A stretch of DNA of 64,000 nucleotides from Limimorpha avicola. GTDB lineage: Bacteria > Bacteroidota > Bacteroidia > Bacteroidales > F082. The notes below the pieces were generated by a model. The model was given only the letters and a program-made list of their open reading frames with translations. It ran no database searches and was not told the DNA's origin. This document shows positions 35,344-45,076 of the stretch, piece after piece (position 1 is the first letter of the stretch; each line of letters opens with the position of its first letter). Location: NCBI GenBank assembly GCA_020907925.1, contig DZDN01000016.1, positions 62,001 to 126,000 of the forward strand. The letters run 5' to 3'. A program made the position numbers and the translations under genes.

Positions 35344-37740
35344 TTATTTAATTATCACTTTCTCATCAGGTTCCAAATCGAACCATATCATATATTCTTC
35401 ATCAGAACGTTTCTTTTCATATTGTTTGTCAACAGCAATAATATCGGATGACGAAACAAGGGTAAGACCTTTTATTAAATCCTTACCATTGTTAATGAGC
35501 ACGATACTGCCATCATAATTAATAATGTAACTCACATCACGCAACTGTTTCTGATACTGCATATAACGTTCCACCGTTGTAGGCAACAACATTTTTTTCT
35601 CTTTAAGAACAGCAATACGCTGAAGAGCTGCATTGAAATCCGGTTTCGCCACTATCTTTCCATTATCATTTGTCCAAAACCCTCTATCTTCTGTCACCCA
35701 AGGCGAATAACAATGAATTATGAACACCTCTCTAAAATCAGTAATTTTACGCAGTCTGTTTTCGCTAAGATAATAGCCCCACATAGAAAGAGGTTCCATG
35801 GTATATGTCGTTGTCCATAGCATAAAATCCTTATTGTCAGGCAGATAATGAACACGTGGCAAAGGCATGCAGTCTGAGAAAGCAGAATACGGCACTGTCA
35901 GATTACAGTCGAACCTGTAGGCATCGAAAATACGTGTTTCTTCCAAAGAAGCATTCCACGGAAACTCCACGCCGTTTTGCTTCCACAAGTCACACAGATA
36001 ATAAGGAGAAGAAGGATTCAAACCGTCGCATACCATATCTTCTCGGTTATGAACTTCGCTATTGTTGTAGCCATGGTCTATCCATGTTTTGGTATTAAAA
36101 TGTTTTTTCATGAAAGACATTGCCTGTTCAAGATTCTCAGGTGTAGATGTATATTGTTCCGGAGTATGAAGACAAATATCGAATCCTTTGTTTTTCAATT
36201 GAATCATAAAATCGAGAAAATCATCATCACTTAACGAGGCATGCAATCCCGGGAAGTCGGAATTTTTCTCAATATTGCATACGCTGTCAGGATTATTAAA
36301 GAACACACTTTTAGTCACAGGCACGTCATAATATACATAACCTCCTACAGCACTATCCGCCGAAACAATATCTTCACTTCCGAAACATACCGCTCTATGT
36401 GTCCTAATATCAGACCAGTCGGCATGTTCCGTAAATATCACGGCAGCCTCAAAACCTTCCCATACCGGCATAATGCGTGGCAAATCGCACTTCCTGGAAA
36501 TAGTGATGACAAAAGAAGAAGAAAGCCGTTCTTTTCCGGCAAATCGAGAATGAGAGACATCTACGAAAACGTCGGCAGTGTCGTTTCGCAAAGGGAAATG
36601 TATCATAGGATGATCATGATGATAATCCATATTGAGGACCGCTGTCATATCTATCCCATCAAACTGTATTGAAGACAAATGCGACGGATGATAAATACTG
36701 ATTTGTTCATCGCCATGACTGACACTAAAACCCTCTTTATCAAGGTAATATTCCTGTTTATAACGACTTGTCAACGGAAACCGCCGGTAAAATACTGCAT
36801 CATCAGCAAAAAAAGGCATCACTAATGAAGCACGCAACAGTATGACATCATTTTTAAATTTTGTATTCAGTGTAATATCAAGAGAAGTACTGCCTTCAGT
36901 AGAAGCGACATTCATCTCAGTAACAGCGATATCATTTTTGTTTTTAAAACAATGCATAGTAACATTCGACTCATCCGAAACCTTAGTCAACTTCCACATA
37001 TCAGATTGACATTCAAGAGTATCATCATCTATTATATAAGACAAATACAATGACAGCGGCTTGGAAACAGGAATACAGCTCATATCCCCGAGCATAAGTT
37101 TTTTGTCTTTTTTAGAATACAACAAAGTCAATGTGCTGTCGATTGTCGAGATATTATAAAGATAGGATGAACAATATGATGATGATAAATTCGGAAGGAA
37201 AGAAGGATTTGGCGCCTCACTTATCTCAAGTTCCACATCATCAATAAGTATTCTATCATTAGATTTAACATTGTAAATATAACATTTCAAGTCCGAATCA
37301 TGATGGTGGTCATAGGGAATAACGACAGAAAGTGAAAAATTCCACCAGGCGCCAGGTTCAATGAATCCGTTTGCAAGAGGAAACGACGCCCAATAAACAT
37401 TTTCGCCATTTCTATTAGTAGAAACCACGAAAAGAGCATCAGGACATTTTAAAGCATTGAGATACATCGACAATGACATGACAACAGCTTTGTTTCGCAT
37501 CTCACGAGGGACAGGAATGTTAAAGCCAAAACCATAAACAACATTAGTATCACACAAAGCAACATGATTACCATCAGAAAAAACAGTATCAAAAATCACA
37601 TTGACATTAGACCATATAGAAGACTCTTCAGAAGACTCAAAATCGATGAAATAATGTTGTCCATAAGATGACAATGGCATATTATACAGGAAGAATAACG
37701 TCAAAAATAAGACAAAACAAAATTTTTTAAACATATTCAA
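35344..37740 (-). CDS. Large secreted protein with polysaccharide-deacetylase-like domain
   Basis: A 798-residue exported protein not assigned to a characterised family. A Sec signal peptide (1-27, ending SYGQ) precedes a beta-sandwich region (~28-170, ending ILIDDVELEIS) of the carbohydrate-binding type, a middle beta-rich region (~180-420), then a domain with NodB-like signs: AVIFTEHADWSD (~435), GFDICLHTPEQYTS, MKKHFNTKTWIDHGYNN. These offer an Asp and His residues for a metal site, but the classical TFDD and HSxxH motifs are not exact. A beta-rich tail of ~90 residues closes it. Envelope or host-glycan deacetylation is possible but unproven. The start overlaps the kinase-like gene by 14 bases (ATG 37734 is an alternative), and purN follows with no gap. 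Confidence 0.6.
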   Translation of the reverse strand: MNMFKKFCFVLFLTLFFLYNMPLSSYGQHYFIDFESSEESSIWSNVNVIFDTVFSDGNHVALCDTNVVYGFGFNIPVPREMRNKAVVMSLSMYLNALKCPDALFVVSTNRNGENVYWASFPLANGFIEPGAWWNFSLSVVIPYDHHHDSDLKCYIYNVKSNDRILIDDVELEISEAPNPSFLPNLSSSYCSSYLYNISTIDSTLTLLYSKKDKKLMLGDMSCIPVSKPLSLYLSYIIDDDTLECQSDMWKLTKVSDESNVTMHCFKNKNDIAVTEMNVASTEGSTSLDITLNTKFKNDVILLRASLVMPFFADDAVFYRRFPLTSRYKQEYYLDKEGFSVSHGDEQISIYHPSHLSSIQFDGIDMTAVLNMDYHHDHPMIHFPLRNDTADVFVDVSHSRFAGKERLSSSFVITISRKCDLPRIMPVWEGFEAAVIFTEHADWSDIRTHRAVCFGSEDIVSADSAVGGYVYYDVPVTKSVFFNNPDSVCNIEKNSDFPGLHASLSDDDFLDFMIQLKNKGFDICLHTPEQYTSTPENLEQAMSFMKKHFNTKTWIDHGYNNSEVHNREDMVCDGLNPSSPYYLCDLWKQNGVEFPWNASLEETRIFDAYRFDCNLTVPYSAFSDCMPLPRVHYLPDNKDFMLWTTTYTMEPLSMWGYYLSENRLRKITDFREVFIIHCYSPWVTEDRGFWTNDNGKIVAKPDFNAALQRIAVLKEKKMLLPTTVERYMQYQKQLRDVSYIINYDGSIVLINNGKDLIKGLTLVSSSDIIAVDKQYEKKRSDEEYMIWFDLEPDEKVIIK

Positions 37741-38800
37741 TTGCTTTCAGATCACCGTTAAGATATTTCATCATATTGAAAATCAATGCTTTCAATCTAA
37801 AATCTTCAACATAGACCGAGATTGGAGCCATATTCTCAATTCGTTTGGAAATATACTTAAAAAAACGATTCACCGAAAAAATTTTTCCACTCAACAAAAC
37901 GGCATCTATTTTACCATCCAAAGGTATAAGGCAAGAGGCAATTTCTTTTGATATTTGATAAGCACAAGCATCGACAATCTGTCTGGCTTTTTTGTTGCCG
38001 TTGCGCAACATGGCAGATATCTTATCGACGGAAGAAGTACCGAGATAATATTGAAAAGAGCCGGAGTGAAGGAGCAAATCTTTGATTTCCTGTTCAGTAT
38101 GATGTTTAAAATAAACCATAGAAAGTATATTGGATGCGGGTACTGTACCGGATTGCTGCAGTCCGAAAGCTCCATAACCGAGATATGCCTGGTTGACATC
38201 GACGACTACACCTTCTTTATGAGCGGCGACAGACACCGTTTTATCATCGACATGACAAATGACAAGATTGAGTTTCTTATAATCCGAATGTATTGACAAT
38301 GAATATAGATATCCAAGATATTTATGTATCATGGCGTGAAAGAGCGATTTTTTTCGCAAGGCAGAATGAGAAACAAAACGTGCCACATCGCTACGTTCAT
38401 CGATAGAGGCAGGATCAACAACAAAAGACTTAACACCTAAGATATTAGCAACACCGAAAGCTACGAGTCCTCCAAGATTTACGACATCTACACCATTCAT
38501 TCCGTCGAGCAAATCTTCCACCAAAGGCTTATTAATAGAATAAATTCCGGATACACAAGGGTTCAATAAACCACCTTCAGCAATAACATAACGTATGTCT
38601 GCAAGATTGACGCCGTCATTTTTCAGTTGTGAAAGTACTGCATTACGACGTACTGCCATTTGTTCTACCATAGCCATATCTACAGTAACTGCGTCATTAT
38701 CATGTATTATATCACATTGATATATAATATTTTCAGATTCACATACCGCTATTTTTGTCACCGAATCATCTGTAATGACAACAAGATAAGTATCGCTCAT
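37727..38800 (-). CDS. Degenerate butyrate kinase homologue (likely inactive)
   Basis: A 357-residue member of the acetate/butyrate kinase (ASKHA) family, aligned end to end with butyrate kinase: NCVSG-type LLNPCVSGIYSIN, VVDPASIDERSDVAR, RKKSLFHAM, VVDVNQAYLGYGAFGLQQSGTVP. The glycine-rich catalytic loops are lost: NPGSTSTK reads ITDDSVTK (9-16), GRGG reads AEGG (74-77), HxGGG reads HVDDK (183-187), and TGG reads SGK (~300). No phosphotransbutyrylase gene is adjacent. A kinase activity is therefore doubtful; a scaffolding or regulatory role is a guess. The reading frame is intact, so selection still maintains the protein. First gene of the 38.8-34.2 kb set. Confidence 0.82.
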   Translation of the reverse strand: MSDTYLVVITDDSVTKIAVCESENIIYQCDIIHDNDAVTVDMAMVEQMAVRRNAVLSQLKNDGVNLADIRYVIAEGGLLNPCVSGIYSINKPLVEDLLDGMNGVDVVNLGGLVAFGVANILGVKSFVVDPASIDERSDVARFVSHSALRKKSLFHAMIHKYLGYLYSLSIHSDYKKLNLVICHVDDKTVSVAAHKEGVVVDVNQAYLGYGAFGLQQSGTVPASNILSMVYFKHHTEQEIKDLLLHSGSFQYYLGTSSVDKISAMLRNGNKKARQIVDACAYQISKEIASCLIPLDGKIDAVLLSGKIFSVNRFFKYISKRIENMAPISVYVEDFRLKALIFNMMKYLNGDLKAIEYV

Positions 38801-38863
38801 GTCAATTTTTTATAAATAACGAGCGACACAATTAAAATGTTCGTTGAAAATGCAGAGGAAAAA

Positions 38864-38903
38864 ACGAGTCACTCCGACGGCATGACCGTCGAAGGAAACT
38901 CGT
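38864..38903 (-). terminator. Terminator of the dcw cluster after ftsZ
   Basis: On the minus strand an outer ACGAGT/ACTCGT pairing encloses a CGACGG/CCGTCG hairpin with a 5-base loop, followed by six or more T. It separates ftsZ from the kinase-like gene. Confidence 0.8.
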
Positions 38904-38950
38904 CAACACAAATCAAAATATTATGCTAATTAAAAATTACACGCATAATG

Positions 38951-40471
38951 TCAATCCACATTGTCATGCAGATATGAATTATTGGAACTCAACTCTCCAT
39001 TTTGTTGGGAATAATAGTTACGTGAGAACGTCTGAATCTCCTTAAAAGAGACATTGACGCCGGCACGTTTATAAGCAGGCTGTTTCTCCAACTGTGAAAT
39101 AGTATATTCCATTTTGTCAAAAGTACTGTTATCACTCAGCAAAGAAAGTCTTTTCCTACGTTCGTCCATTTCAATGGCAACATCTTCCTTATCTACCACG
39201 GCAAATTCTTTATCTTCGTATGAATCAAACAGTTTAAGGTCGACGCTGTCTTCGGTTTTAACTTTCTTTTCTGCAACAGTGCGAATTTCTATTCCGGACG
39301 TGCTATTTTCATAAACACTTTCGAATTCCACCTTATCCTTAGATTCATTCTGTTTAGGAATTTCTTCACCGAGAGTATGGACAACCACCTTATCCACATT
39401 ATTGTCCTCAACAATTTTATCTTTCAGAGGCACTGTTTCTTTCACAGGAGAAGTAATATCAACGACTTTCTTTTCCTGTTGTTGTCGTTCATTATTCATG
39501 TTAACGATATTGTCATCGCCGAATCCTGTTGCTATGATAGTAACACTGATACTTTCATCCAAGTTACTATCTTCGCCATTGCCCCATATCATATCGGAGT
39601 TCAAGCCGGCAGCATCCTGAACATATTCAGTTATCGTCATCACCTCATCGAGTGTAACCTCTTTACTGCCAGAAGTGATATATACGAGCAAATTCTTAGC
39701 GCCTTTAATATCGGAATCATTAAGCAGAGGAGAATTCAAAGCATCCTGTACAGCTTTCAATGCCCTATCCTCGCCGGAAGCTATACCAGAACCCATTATT
39801 GCTTTGCCACTATTACGCATCACGGTACTGACATCTTCGAAGTCAATATTGACATAACCTGTTACTGTAATTATCTCAGCTATACCTTTAGCTGCGATTT
39901 TAAGTACATCGTCAGCTTTTCTAAAAGCCTCAGTCAATTTCATGTCGCCGTATTCCTCTCTAAGTTTATCATTACTAATGACAAGAAGAGTATCGACATT
40001 TTGCCTCAATTCTTCAATACCTTTCAGAGCCTGTTTTTCGCGTTTCTTTCCCTCAACGGAAAACGGGATAGTCACAATACCAACAGTAAGAATACCCAAC
40101 TCTTTAGCTACAGAAGCTATTACCGGGGCAGCACCGGTTCCCGTACCGCCACCCATTCCGGCAGTGATAAACAACATCTTAGTATTATTACTAAGATATT
40201 CCCTTATTTCATCTTTTGTTTCTTCGGCAGCCATACGCCCCACATCAGGGACATTACCGGCACCAAGTTCACGTTTTCCAAGATGCACCTTATTGACGAC
40301 AGGACTTCTCTGCAACGCCTGACTGTCAGTATTACACAAAATAAAATCCACACCACAAATACCTTCGGTAAACATGTGTGTGACAGCATTACTACCGCCG
40401 CCTCCGACGCCTATAACTTTAATGATGTTAGGCTTTTCTTCCGGATGTTCAAACTCTATTATGTTACTCAT
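38951..40471 (-). CDS. ftsZ: Cell division protein FtsZ
   Basis: A 506-residue tubulin-like GTPase that forms the division ring. The GTP signature GMGGGTGTGAAPVIA is at ~105-118, with IKVIGVGGGGSNAV at the N-terminus and the T7 loop NIDFEDV. The tubulin core (~1-320) is followed by a ~170-residue charged linker and a C-terminal tail ending NNSYLHDNVD, typical of Bacteroidales. Last gene of the dcw cluster, 6 bases after ftsA, with a terminator downstream. Confidence 0.98.
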   Translation of the reverse strand: MSNIIEFEHPEEKPNIIKVIGVGGGGSNAVTHMFTEGICGVDFILCNTDSQALQRSPVVNKVHLGKRELGAGNVPDVGRMAAEETKDEIREYLSNNTKMLFITAGMGGGTGTGAAPVIASVAKELGILTVGIVTIPFSVEGKKREKQALKGIEELRQNVDTLLVISNDKLREEYGDMKLTEAFRKADDVLKIAAKGIAEIITVTGYVNIDFEDVSTVMRNSGKAIMGSGIASGEDRALKAVQDALNSPLLNDSDIKGAKNLLVYITSGSKEVTLDEVMTITEYVQDAAGLNSDMIWGNGEDSNLDESISVTIIATGFGDDNIVNMNNERQQQEKKVVDITSPVKETVPLKDKIVEDNNVDKVVVHTLGEEIPKQNESKDKVEFESVYENSTSGIEIRTVAEKKVKTEDSVDLKLFDSYEDKEFAVVDKEDVAIEMDERRKRLSLLSDNSTFDKMEYTISQLEKQPAYKRAGVNVSFKEIQTFSRNYYSQQNGELSSNNSYLHDNVD

Positions 40472-40477
40472 AGTTAA

Positions 40478-41821
40478 TTAAATATTTTGATTTGTATCAT
40501 TATCATTTTTTTCATCAATACTTTCATCCTTAAACAGGATAGATCCAAAACCTGTTATTATTGCCTTGAGGTGACCTATTCCTCTTTTAGGTCCATTAGA
40601 TTTACTTTCTTTCTTATTGACAATAACGCTTTCCTCTTCCTCAATATCGTCATTTAGAATAGATAGTTTTTGTCTGTTAAAAGACTCCAATATCAAGCCT
40701 ATACATGTAGCAAACACAGAACTTTTCAATTCATCAGGATTATCGTTATCAATATGTTCATTAGGGTAACCTATTCTCACATCAAGACTAGTCTTAAAAG
40801 CCGCAAGTTGTTGAATATGTTTCATCAAGGCACCGCCACCGGTAAGAACAAGACCACCGGTAAGAGCACATTCGTTAGGACATTTATCTATTTCATTTTT
40901 AACCATGTCGAATATTTCGCTAAGACGAGCATGAATTATTTCTGAAAGATTTTTAAACGTTATCTCTTTAGGCTCTCTTCCATGAATACCCGGTATTGAT
41001 ATCACATGATGTTCGTTGTTTTCGTTAGGCAAGGCAGATCCATATCTCACTTTCATCTCTTCGGCATATTTTCTGAGAACAGAACAGCCAATGCGGATAT
41101 CATCGGTTATGACATTACCGCCGAAAGGTATCACGGCAGTATGATAAATTATAGAATCGGAAAATATTGCAATATCTGTTGTACCGCCACCAATATCGAC
41201 CAACACCACGCCCGCCTCTTTCTCATCTTCTCCGAGCACAGCCACAGCAGAAGCGATAGGTTCCAATATCAACTTATCCAACACAAGTCCTGCATTTTCC
41301 ACACATGACACTATGTTTTCCACTGCAGATTTCATACCAATAATGACATGGAAATTAGCCTCTATAGTATTACCCAGCATACCTTTAGGATTACTTATAC
41401 CGGCTTCATTATCAACAATATACTCTTGTGGTATAGCATCAATGATTTCTTCTCCCGGTTGCATTCCCAATTTAAAAACATTGGAACGCAGTTCATCCAA
41501 TTCATCTTGTGTGATATATGTTTTGGCATTTTTACGTGTTAAAGAGCCCCTATGCTGTATGCTTTTGATATGATGCCCGGCAATACCGACATTGACATTC
41601 GTTATCTCAACTCCGGCCATCTCCGAAGCTTCATCGACAGCTTTCTTAATAGAATCTACGGTTTGCTGAATATTGAAAACCATACCTCTTTTCACACCGT
41701 ACGATTCTGCTTTACCATAACCAATGACTTTAATCTTATTGTTCTCCGTCAATTCTCCCACGACACATGCTATCTTCGTGGTTCCTATATCCAATCCTGT
41801 AATGTAAACCGATTCTTTCAT
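40478..41821 (-). CDS. ftsA: Cell division protein FtsA
   Basis: A 447-residue actin-like ATPase that tethers FtsZ to the membrane. Phosphate motifs GLDIGTTKIACVVG (~9) and VLVDIGGGTTDIAIF (~205), and GLVLTGGGALMKH (~325), are intact; the 1C domain carries EYIVDNEAGISNPKGM. The C-terminal ~60 residues are variable and end in a basic/hydrophobic stretch (LKAITGFG-like, IGHLKAIITGFGSILF) that could be the membrane helix, followed by an acidic tail. 5 bases after ftsQ, 6 before ftsZ. Confidence 0.96.
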   Translation of the reverse strand: MKESVYITGLDIGTTKIACVVGELTENNKIKVIGYGKAESYGVKRGMVFNIQQTVDSIKKAVDEASEMAGVEITNVNVGIAGHHIKSIQHRGSLTRKNAKTYITQDELDELRSNVFKLGMQPGEEIIDAIPQEYIVDNEAGISNPKGMLGNTIEANFHVIIGMKSAVENIVSCVENAGLVLDKLILEPIASAVAVLGEDEKEAGVVLVDIGGGTTDIAIFSDSIIYHTAVIPFGGNVITDDIRIGCSVLRKYAEEMKVRYGSALPNENNEHHVISIPGIHGREPKEITFKNLSEIIHARLSEIFDMVKNEIDKCPNECALTGGLVLTGGGALMKHIQQLAAFKTSLDVRIGYPNEHIDNDNPDELKSSVFATCIGLILESFNRQKLSILNDDIEEEESVIVNKKESKSNGPKRGIGHLKAIITGFGSILFKDESIDEKNDNDTNQNI

Positions 41822-41826
41822 AAGCC

Positions 41827-42606
41827 TTAATATTTAGTACAAACAACTTGATTGACAAAATTAAAATTCACCTTTTTAAACTGTTTCAACTCTTCACTGC
41901 CCAACATCTCATCAAAAAAACGTTGCATATTGGACAACTTGATTTCCATATCATTAATATCTCCGAGTACCACATTGACATCAGTGCTATTAAGCACCAA
42001 TTCAATATCGCCTTCATTTTCAAAATACACCTGTTTAACGCAACATGAAGTGTATGGATCTTTCAATATTTTCTTCATTACATCATACATCATCAACAAT
42101 TTTGTATGCGAATATACAGGATCATCGATATTGCCGGAACTGTTCCTCACCACTGGAAATTTAAGATTTCCATTACCAACCAGGACATGTGGAACATATT
42201 CATTTTCGACAGGGAATAATCTTCCCAAAGTATCTGCATAAACCGATTCTCCGTTTTCATTATATATGCGCATGAGAGGTTTGCCTTCTTCCACATGAAC
42301 CACAAGGATATTATCCAATGTTATCTCGACCTTAACATCAGTAATCCAAGGATTGCCAATCAAATAACTATGGACACTATCCAACGGAACATCTCTTATT
42401 GTTTTGTTAGTCAGTGTATCACAAATATCCCATACAGTATGCAATTCTCTGTCATAATCTATAAAACCATCTTTTGTGCCATTGTTATTCAACAACTTCA
42501 CATCAACAAGTGAATGTCTGAAATGATGTTGATACGATACCCACCACAGAGTTGCCAAAGCAGCCACAGTAAACACCAAAACCAATATTTTCAACACCTT
42601 TTTCAT
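41827..42606 (-). CDS. ftsQ: Cell division protein FtsQ
   Basis: A 259-residue bitopic division protein. One transmembrane helix (~5-25, VLKILVLVFTVAALATLWWV) is followed by a POTRA-like and a beta domain in the periplasm (PWITDVKVEITLDNILVVHVEEGKPLMRIY). Sequence is weakly conserved, so identity rests on position between murC and ftsA plus the domain pattern. Its start overlaps the murC stop by 4 bases. Confidence 0.9.
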   Translation of the reverse strand: MKKVLKILVLVFTVAALATLWWVSYQHHFRHSLVDVKLLNNNGTKDGFIDYDRELHTVWDICDTLTNKTIRDVPLDSVHSYLIGNPWITDVKVEITLDNILVVHVEEGKPLMRIYNENGESVYADTLGRLFPVENEYVPHVLVGNGNLKFPVVRNSSGNIDDPVYSHTKLLMMYDVMKKILKDPYTSCCVKQVYFENEGDIELVLNSTDVNVVLGDINDMEIKLSNMQRFFDEMLGSEELKQFKKVNFNFVNQVVCTKY

Positions 42607-43952
42607 TTCAGCATCTCCTCTATTTCAGGAACAAGACGATCAATATCGCCGGCACCCATTGTCACTATCAACTCAGGATGTATTTTTTTCAATACATTCA
42701 ATAATTCACTTTTATGGCAAAGCATCTTTTCTGCACAACAAATCCTGTCGAGCAATACTGAAGAAGTAATACCTTGAATAGGTTTCTCACGGGCAGGATA
42801 AATGTCGAGCAATATCACTCTGTCGGCGATAGAAAGGCTTTCTGCAAAACCATCAAGAAAGTCACGTGTACGGCTAAACAGATGCGGCTGAAATACCACA
42901 GTCATCATTCTGTCCGGGAATACCGTACGCACCGTTTTCAATGTTGCCTTAATTTCTTCAGGATGATGAGCATAGTCGTCAATATAGACAGTATCATTCT
43001 TATTCACCCTGATGTCGAACCGACGCCACACACCTTTAAAAGAACACAAAGCCTCACGAATAACATCTGCACCTACACCCATTTCCATAGCAGCAGTCAT
43101 AGAAGCGAGAGCATTTAAAATGTTGTGTTCCCCGAATAAAGGCATTCGGAAGACACCCAGATCCAAAGCGCAGCGAGTTACATGAAACTCCGTCATACCA
43201 TCAACAATTCTTATCGAATCCGCCTTGATGTCAGCATTTTCAAAACCGTAAACTATCATTTTCCTCTCGGTAACGACAGGAAGATTAGTACGGCAAATCA
43301 CGACACCGTCAACAGCAGTCTTATTTACAAACTCATTAAAACTATCAATAAGATGTTGATTATCATAATATATATCAAGATGATCTGCATCTATGGAAGT
43401 TACTATACTGATATATGGCGACAACTGCAGGAAAGAATGGTCATATTCGTCAGCTTCTACAACCATCACCTTGTCATCAGCATCGCCAATGACGACATTA
43501 CTGTTGAAGTTATTGGCTATACCACCTATGAAGGCAGAAATTTTCATTCTATCGCAGTGCAGGATATGTGTTATCAACGAAGTTGTCGTCGTTTTACCAT
43601 GAGTACCGCTCACACATATTGCATTACATTTACGAGACAACATTCCGAGTATTTCAGCTCTTTTATAAATCTTCACGCCACGTTGTTTCAATGCCAACAG
43701 TTCAATCGAATCTGCTGGTATAGCAGCTGTCATGACGACAAATGCTATTTCATCCGGAATAACATTTATATCCTCATGATAATGTATCATTGCACCTTCT
43801 TTTTCGAGGTTGCAAGTGATGTTGGAAGATGTACGGTCATAACCGGCAACTCTATAACCTTTTTTAAGGAAATAGCGTGCCAAGGCACTCATTCCTATGC
43901 CTCCAATACCAAGGAAATAGACCATATCATTTTTCAACATTTCCATAATCAT
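42603..43952 (-). CDS. murC: UDP-N-acetylmuramate--L-alanine ligase
   Basis: A 449-residue Mur ligase that adds L-Ala to UDP-MurNAc. GIGGIGMSALARYF (UDP-binding), P-loop SGTHGKTTTTSL (~115), EADEYDHSF, GEHNILNALA, and C-terminal DDYAHHPEEI are intact, in contrast to the truncated murD upstream. It overlaps murG by 4 bases and ftsQ by 4 bases. The ATG at 43946 is an alternative start. Confidence 0.97.
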   Translation of the reverse strand: MIMEMLKNDMVYFLGIGGIGMSALARYFLKKGYRVAGYDRTSSNITCNLEKEGAMIHYHEDINVIPDEIAFVVMTAAIPADSIELLALKQRGVKIYKRAEILGMLSRKCNAICVSGTHGKTTTTSLITHILHCDRMKISAFIGGIANNFNSNVVIGDADDKVMVVEADEYDHSFLQLSPYISIVTSIDADHLDIYYDNQHLIDSFNEFVNKTAVDGVVICRTNLPVVTERKMIVYGFENADIKADSIRIVDGMTEFHVTRCALDLGVFRMPLFGEHNILNALASMTAAMEMGVGADVIREALCSFKGVWRRFDIRVNKNDTVYIDDYAHHPEEIKATLKTVRTVFPDRMMTVVFQPHLFSRTRDFLDGFAESLSIADRVILLDIYPAREKPIQGITSSVLLDRICCAEKMLCHKSELLNVLKKIHPELIVTMGAGDIDRLVPEIEEMLK

Positions 43953-45076
43953 TTATTATTCAGCACATTATCAATTTCATCAACCACAAGTTCGGCAGCA
44001 TTAGCCTTAGCGAATCCATAAATATTACGACTCATAGCAGCACATCTGTCTTTGTCAGCGAGCAATGCAAACACTGTTGGTATCAATTGTTGCTCAGTAG
44101 CATCATTAGGTACGAGCAAAGCAGCGTCGGCATCAACGAGGCGGCGAGCATTTTTCGTCTGATGGTCTTCGGCCGCTGTCGGCAAAGGCACGAATACGAC
44201 AGTTTTGCGCATGAGTGAAAGTTCAGATATAGAGATAGCACCGGCTCTTGATATGACGACATCAGCAAGAGAATATGCCATATCCATTCTATCAATAAAC
44301 ACAACACATTTTATCTTATATGACAGGTTCATTTCATCCACTGCCTGAGATGCTTTCTCAAAATAAGGTTTGCCAGTCTGCCATATCAACTGCACATCAT
44401 TATCTTTGAATGAAGACAAAGCAGCAAAAACACCTCTATTGATACCCAAGGCACCCTGACTGCCTCCCACCAACAATATCACAGGTTTTTCAGGATTAAG
44501 ATTGAAAAACGCAGCAGATTCCGCTCTGTCAACATTAACATTCATTATATTGTTTCTCAACGGATTACCGGTCAATACAATTTTTTCTGCGGGGAACCAC
44601 TTATCCATTGCATCATAAGCCACGCAGATTCGTGATGCCTTGTTTGCCATCATTCTATTGGTAACACCCGGAAAAGAATTCTGTTCCTGTATGATGACAG
44701 GTATTTTCATGGAAGCGGCGCGGCGCATTGTTGGACCACTGGCAAAACCGCCAACCCCGACGACTAAATCCGGATTAAAACGACGAATAATCTTTCCGGC
44801 TTTCACCAGGCTGCACAACAACTTCAACGGGAACAAAAGATTATCGAGAGAAAGACTTCTTTTAAATCCGCTAATCCACAGGCCTTCAATAGGATAACCT
44901 GCCTTAGGCACCATATCCATCTCCATCCTGCCTTTTGCTCCAATAAACATTATCTCCGCATCAGGATGGCGTTTTTTAAAGGCATCTGCAATGGCAATGG
45001 CCGGAAAGATATGACCTCCCGTACCACCACCGCTAATCAGCAGCCTGCACCTGTTCGAGTTCTTTTCTCTTTTCAT
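43949..45076 (-). CDS. murG: UDP-N-acetylglucosamine transferase MurG
   Basis: A 375-residue GT28 enzyme that adds GlcNAc to lipid I at the inner leaflet, making lipid II. The N-terminal GGGTGGHIFPAIAIA, QEQNSFPGVTNRMM and GGSQGALGIN motifs are intact, and the C-terminal EDHQTKNARRLVDADAAL is typical. The N-terminal 44 bases of the gene overlap the end of ftsW. Normal length. Confidence 0.97.
   Translation of the reverse strand: MKREKNSNRCRLLISGGGTGGHIFPAIAIADAFKKRHPDAEIMFIGAKGRMEMDMVPKAGYPIEGLWISGFKRSLSLDNLLFPLKLLCSLVKAGKIIRRFNPDLVVGVGGFASGPTMRRAASMKIPVIIQEQNSFPGVTNRMMANKASRICVAYDAMDKWFPAEKIVLTGNPLRNNIMNVNVDRAESAAFFNLNPEKPVILLVGGSQGALGINRGVFAALSSFKDNDVQLIWQTGKPYFEKASQAVDEMNLSYKIKCVVFIDRMDMAYSLADVVISRAGAISISELSLMRKTVVFVPLPTAAEDHQTKNARRLVDADAALLVPNDATEQQLIPTVFALLADKDRCAAMSRNIYGFAKANAAELVVDEIDNVLNNK

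Noticed and set aside
39377..40477. 366-residue plus-strand ORF antisense to ftsZ
   Set aside because: It is the reverse-strand shadow of ftsZ, with no recognisable domain and no promoter or start context.
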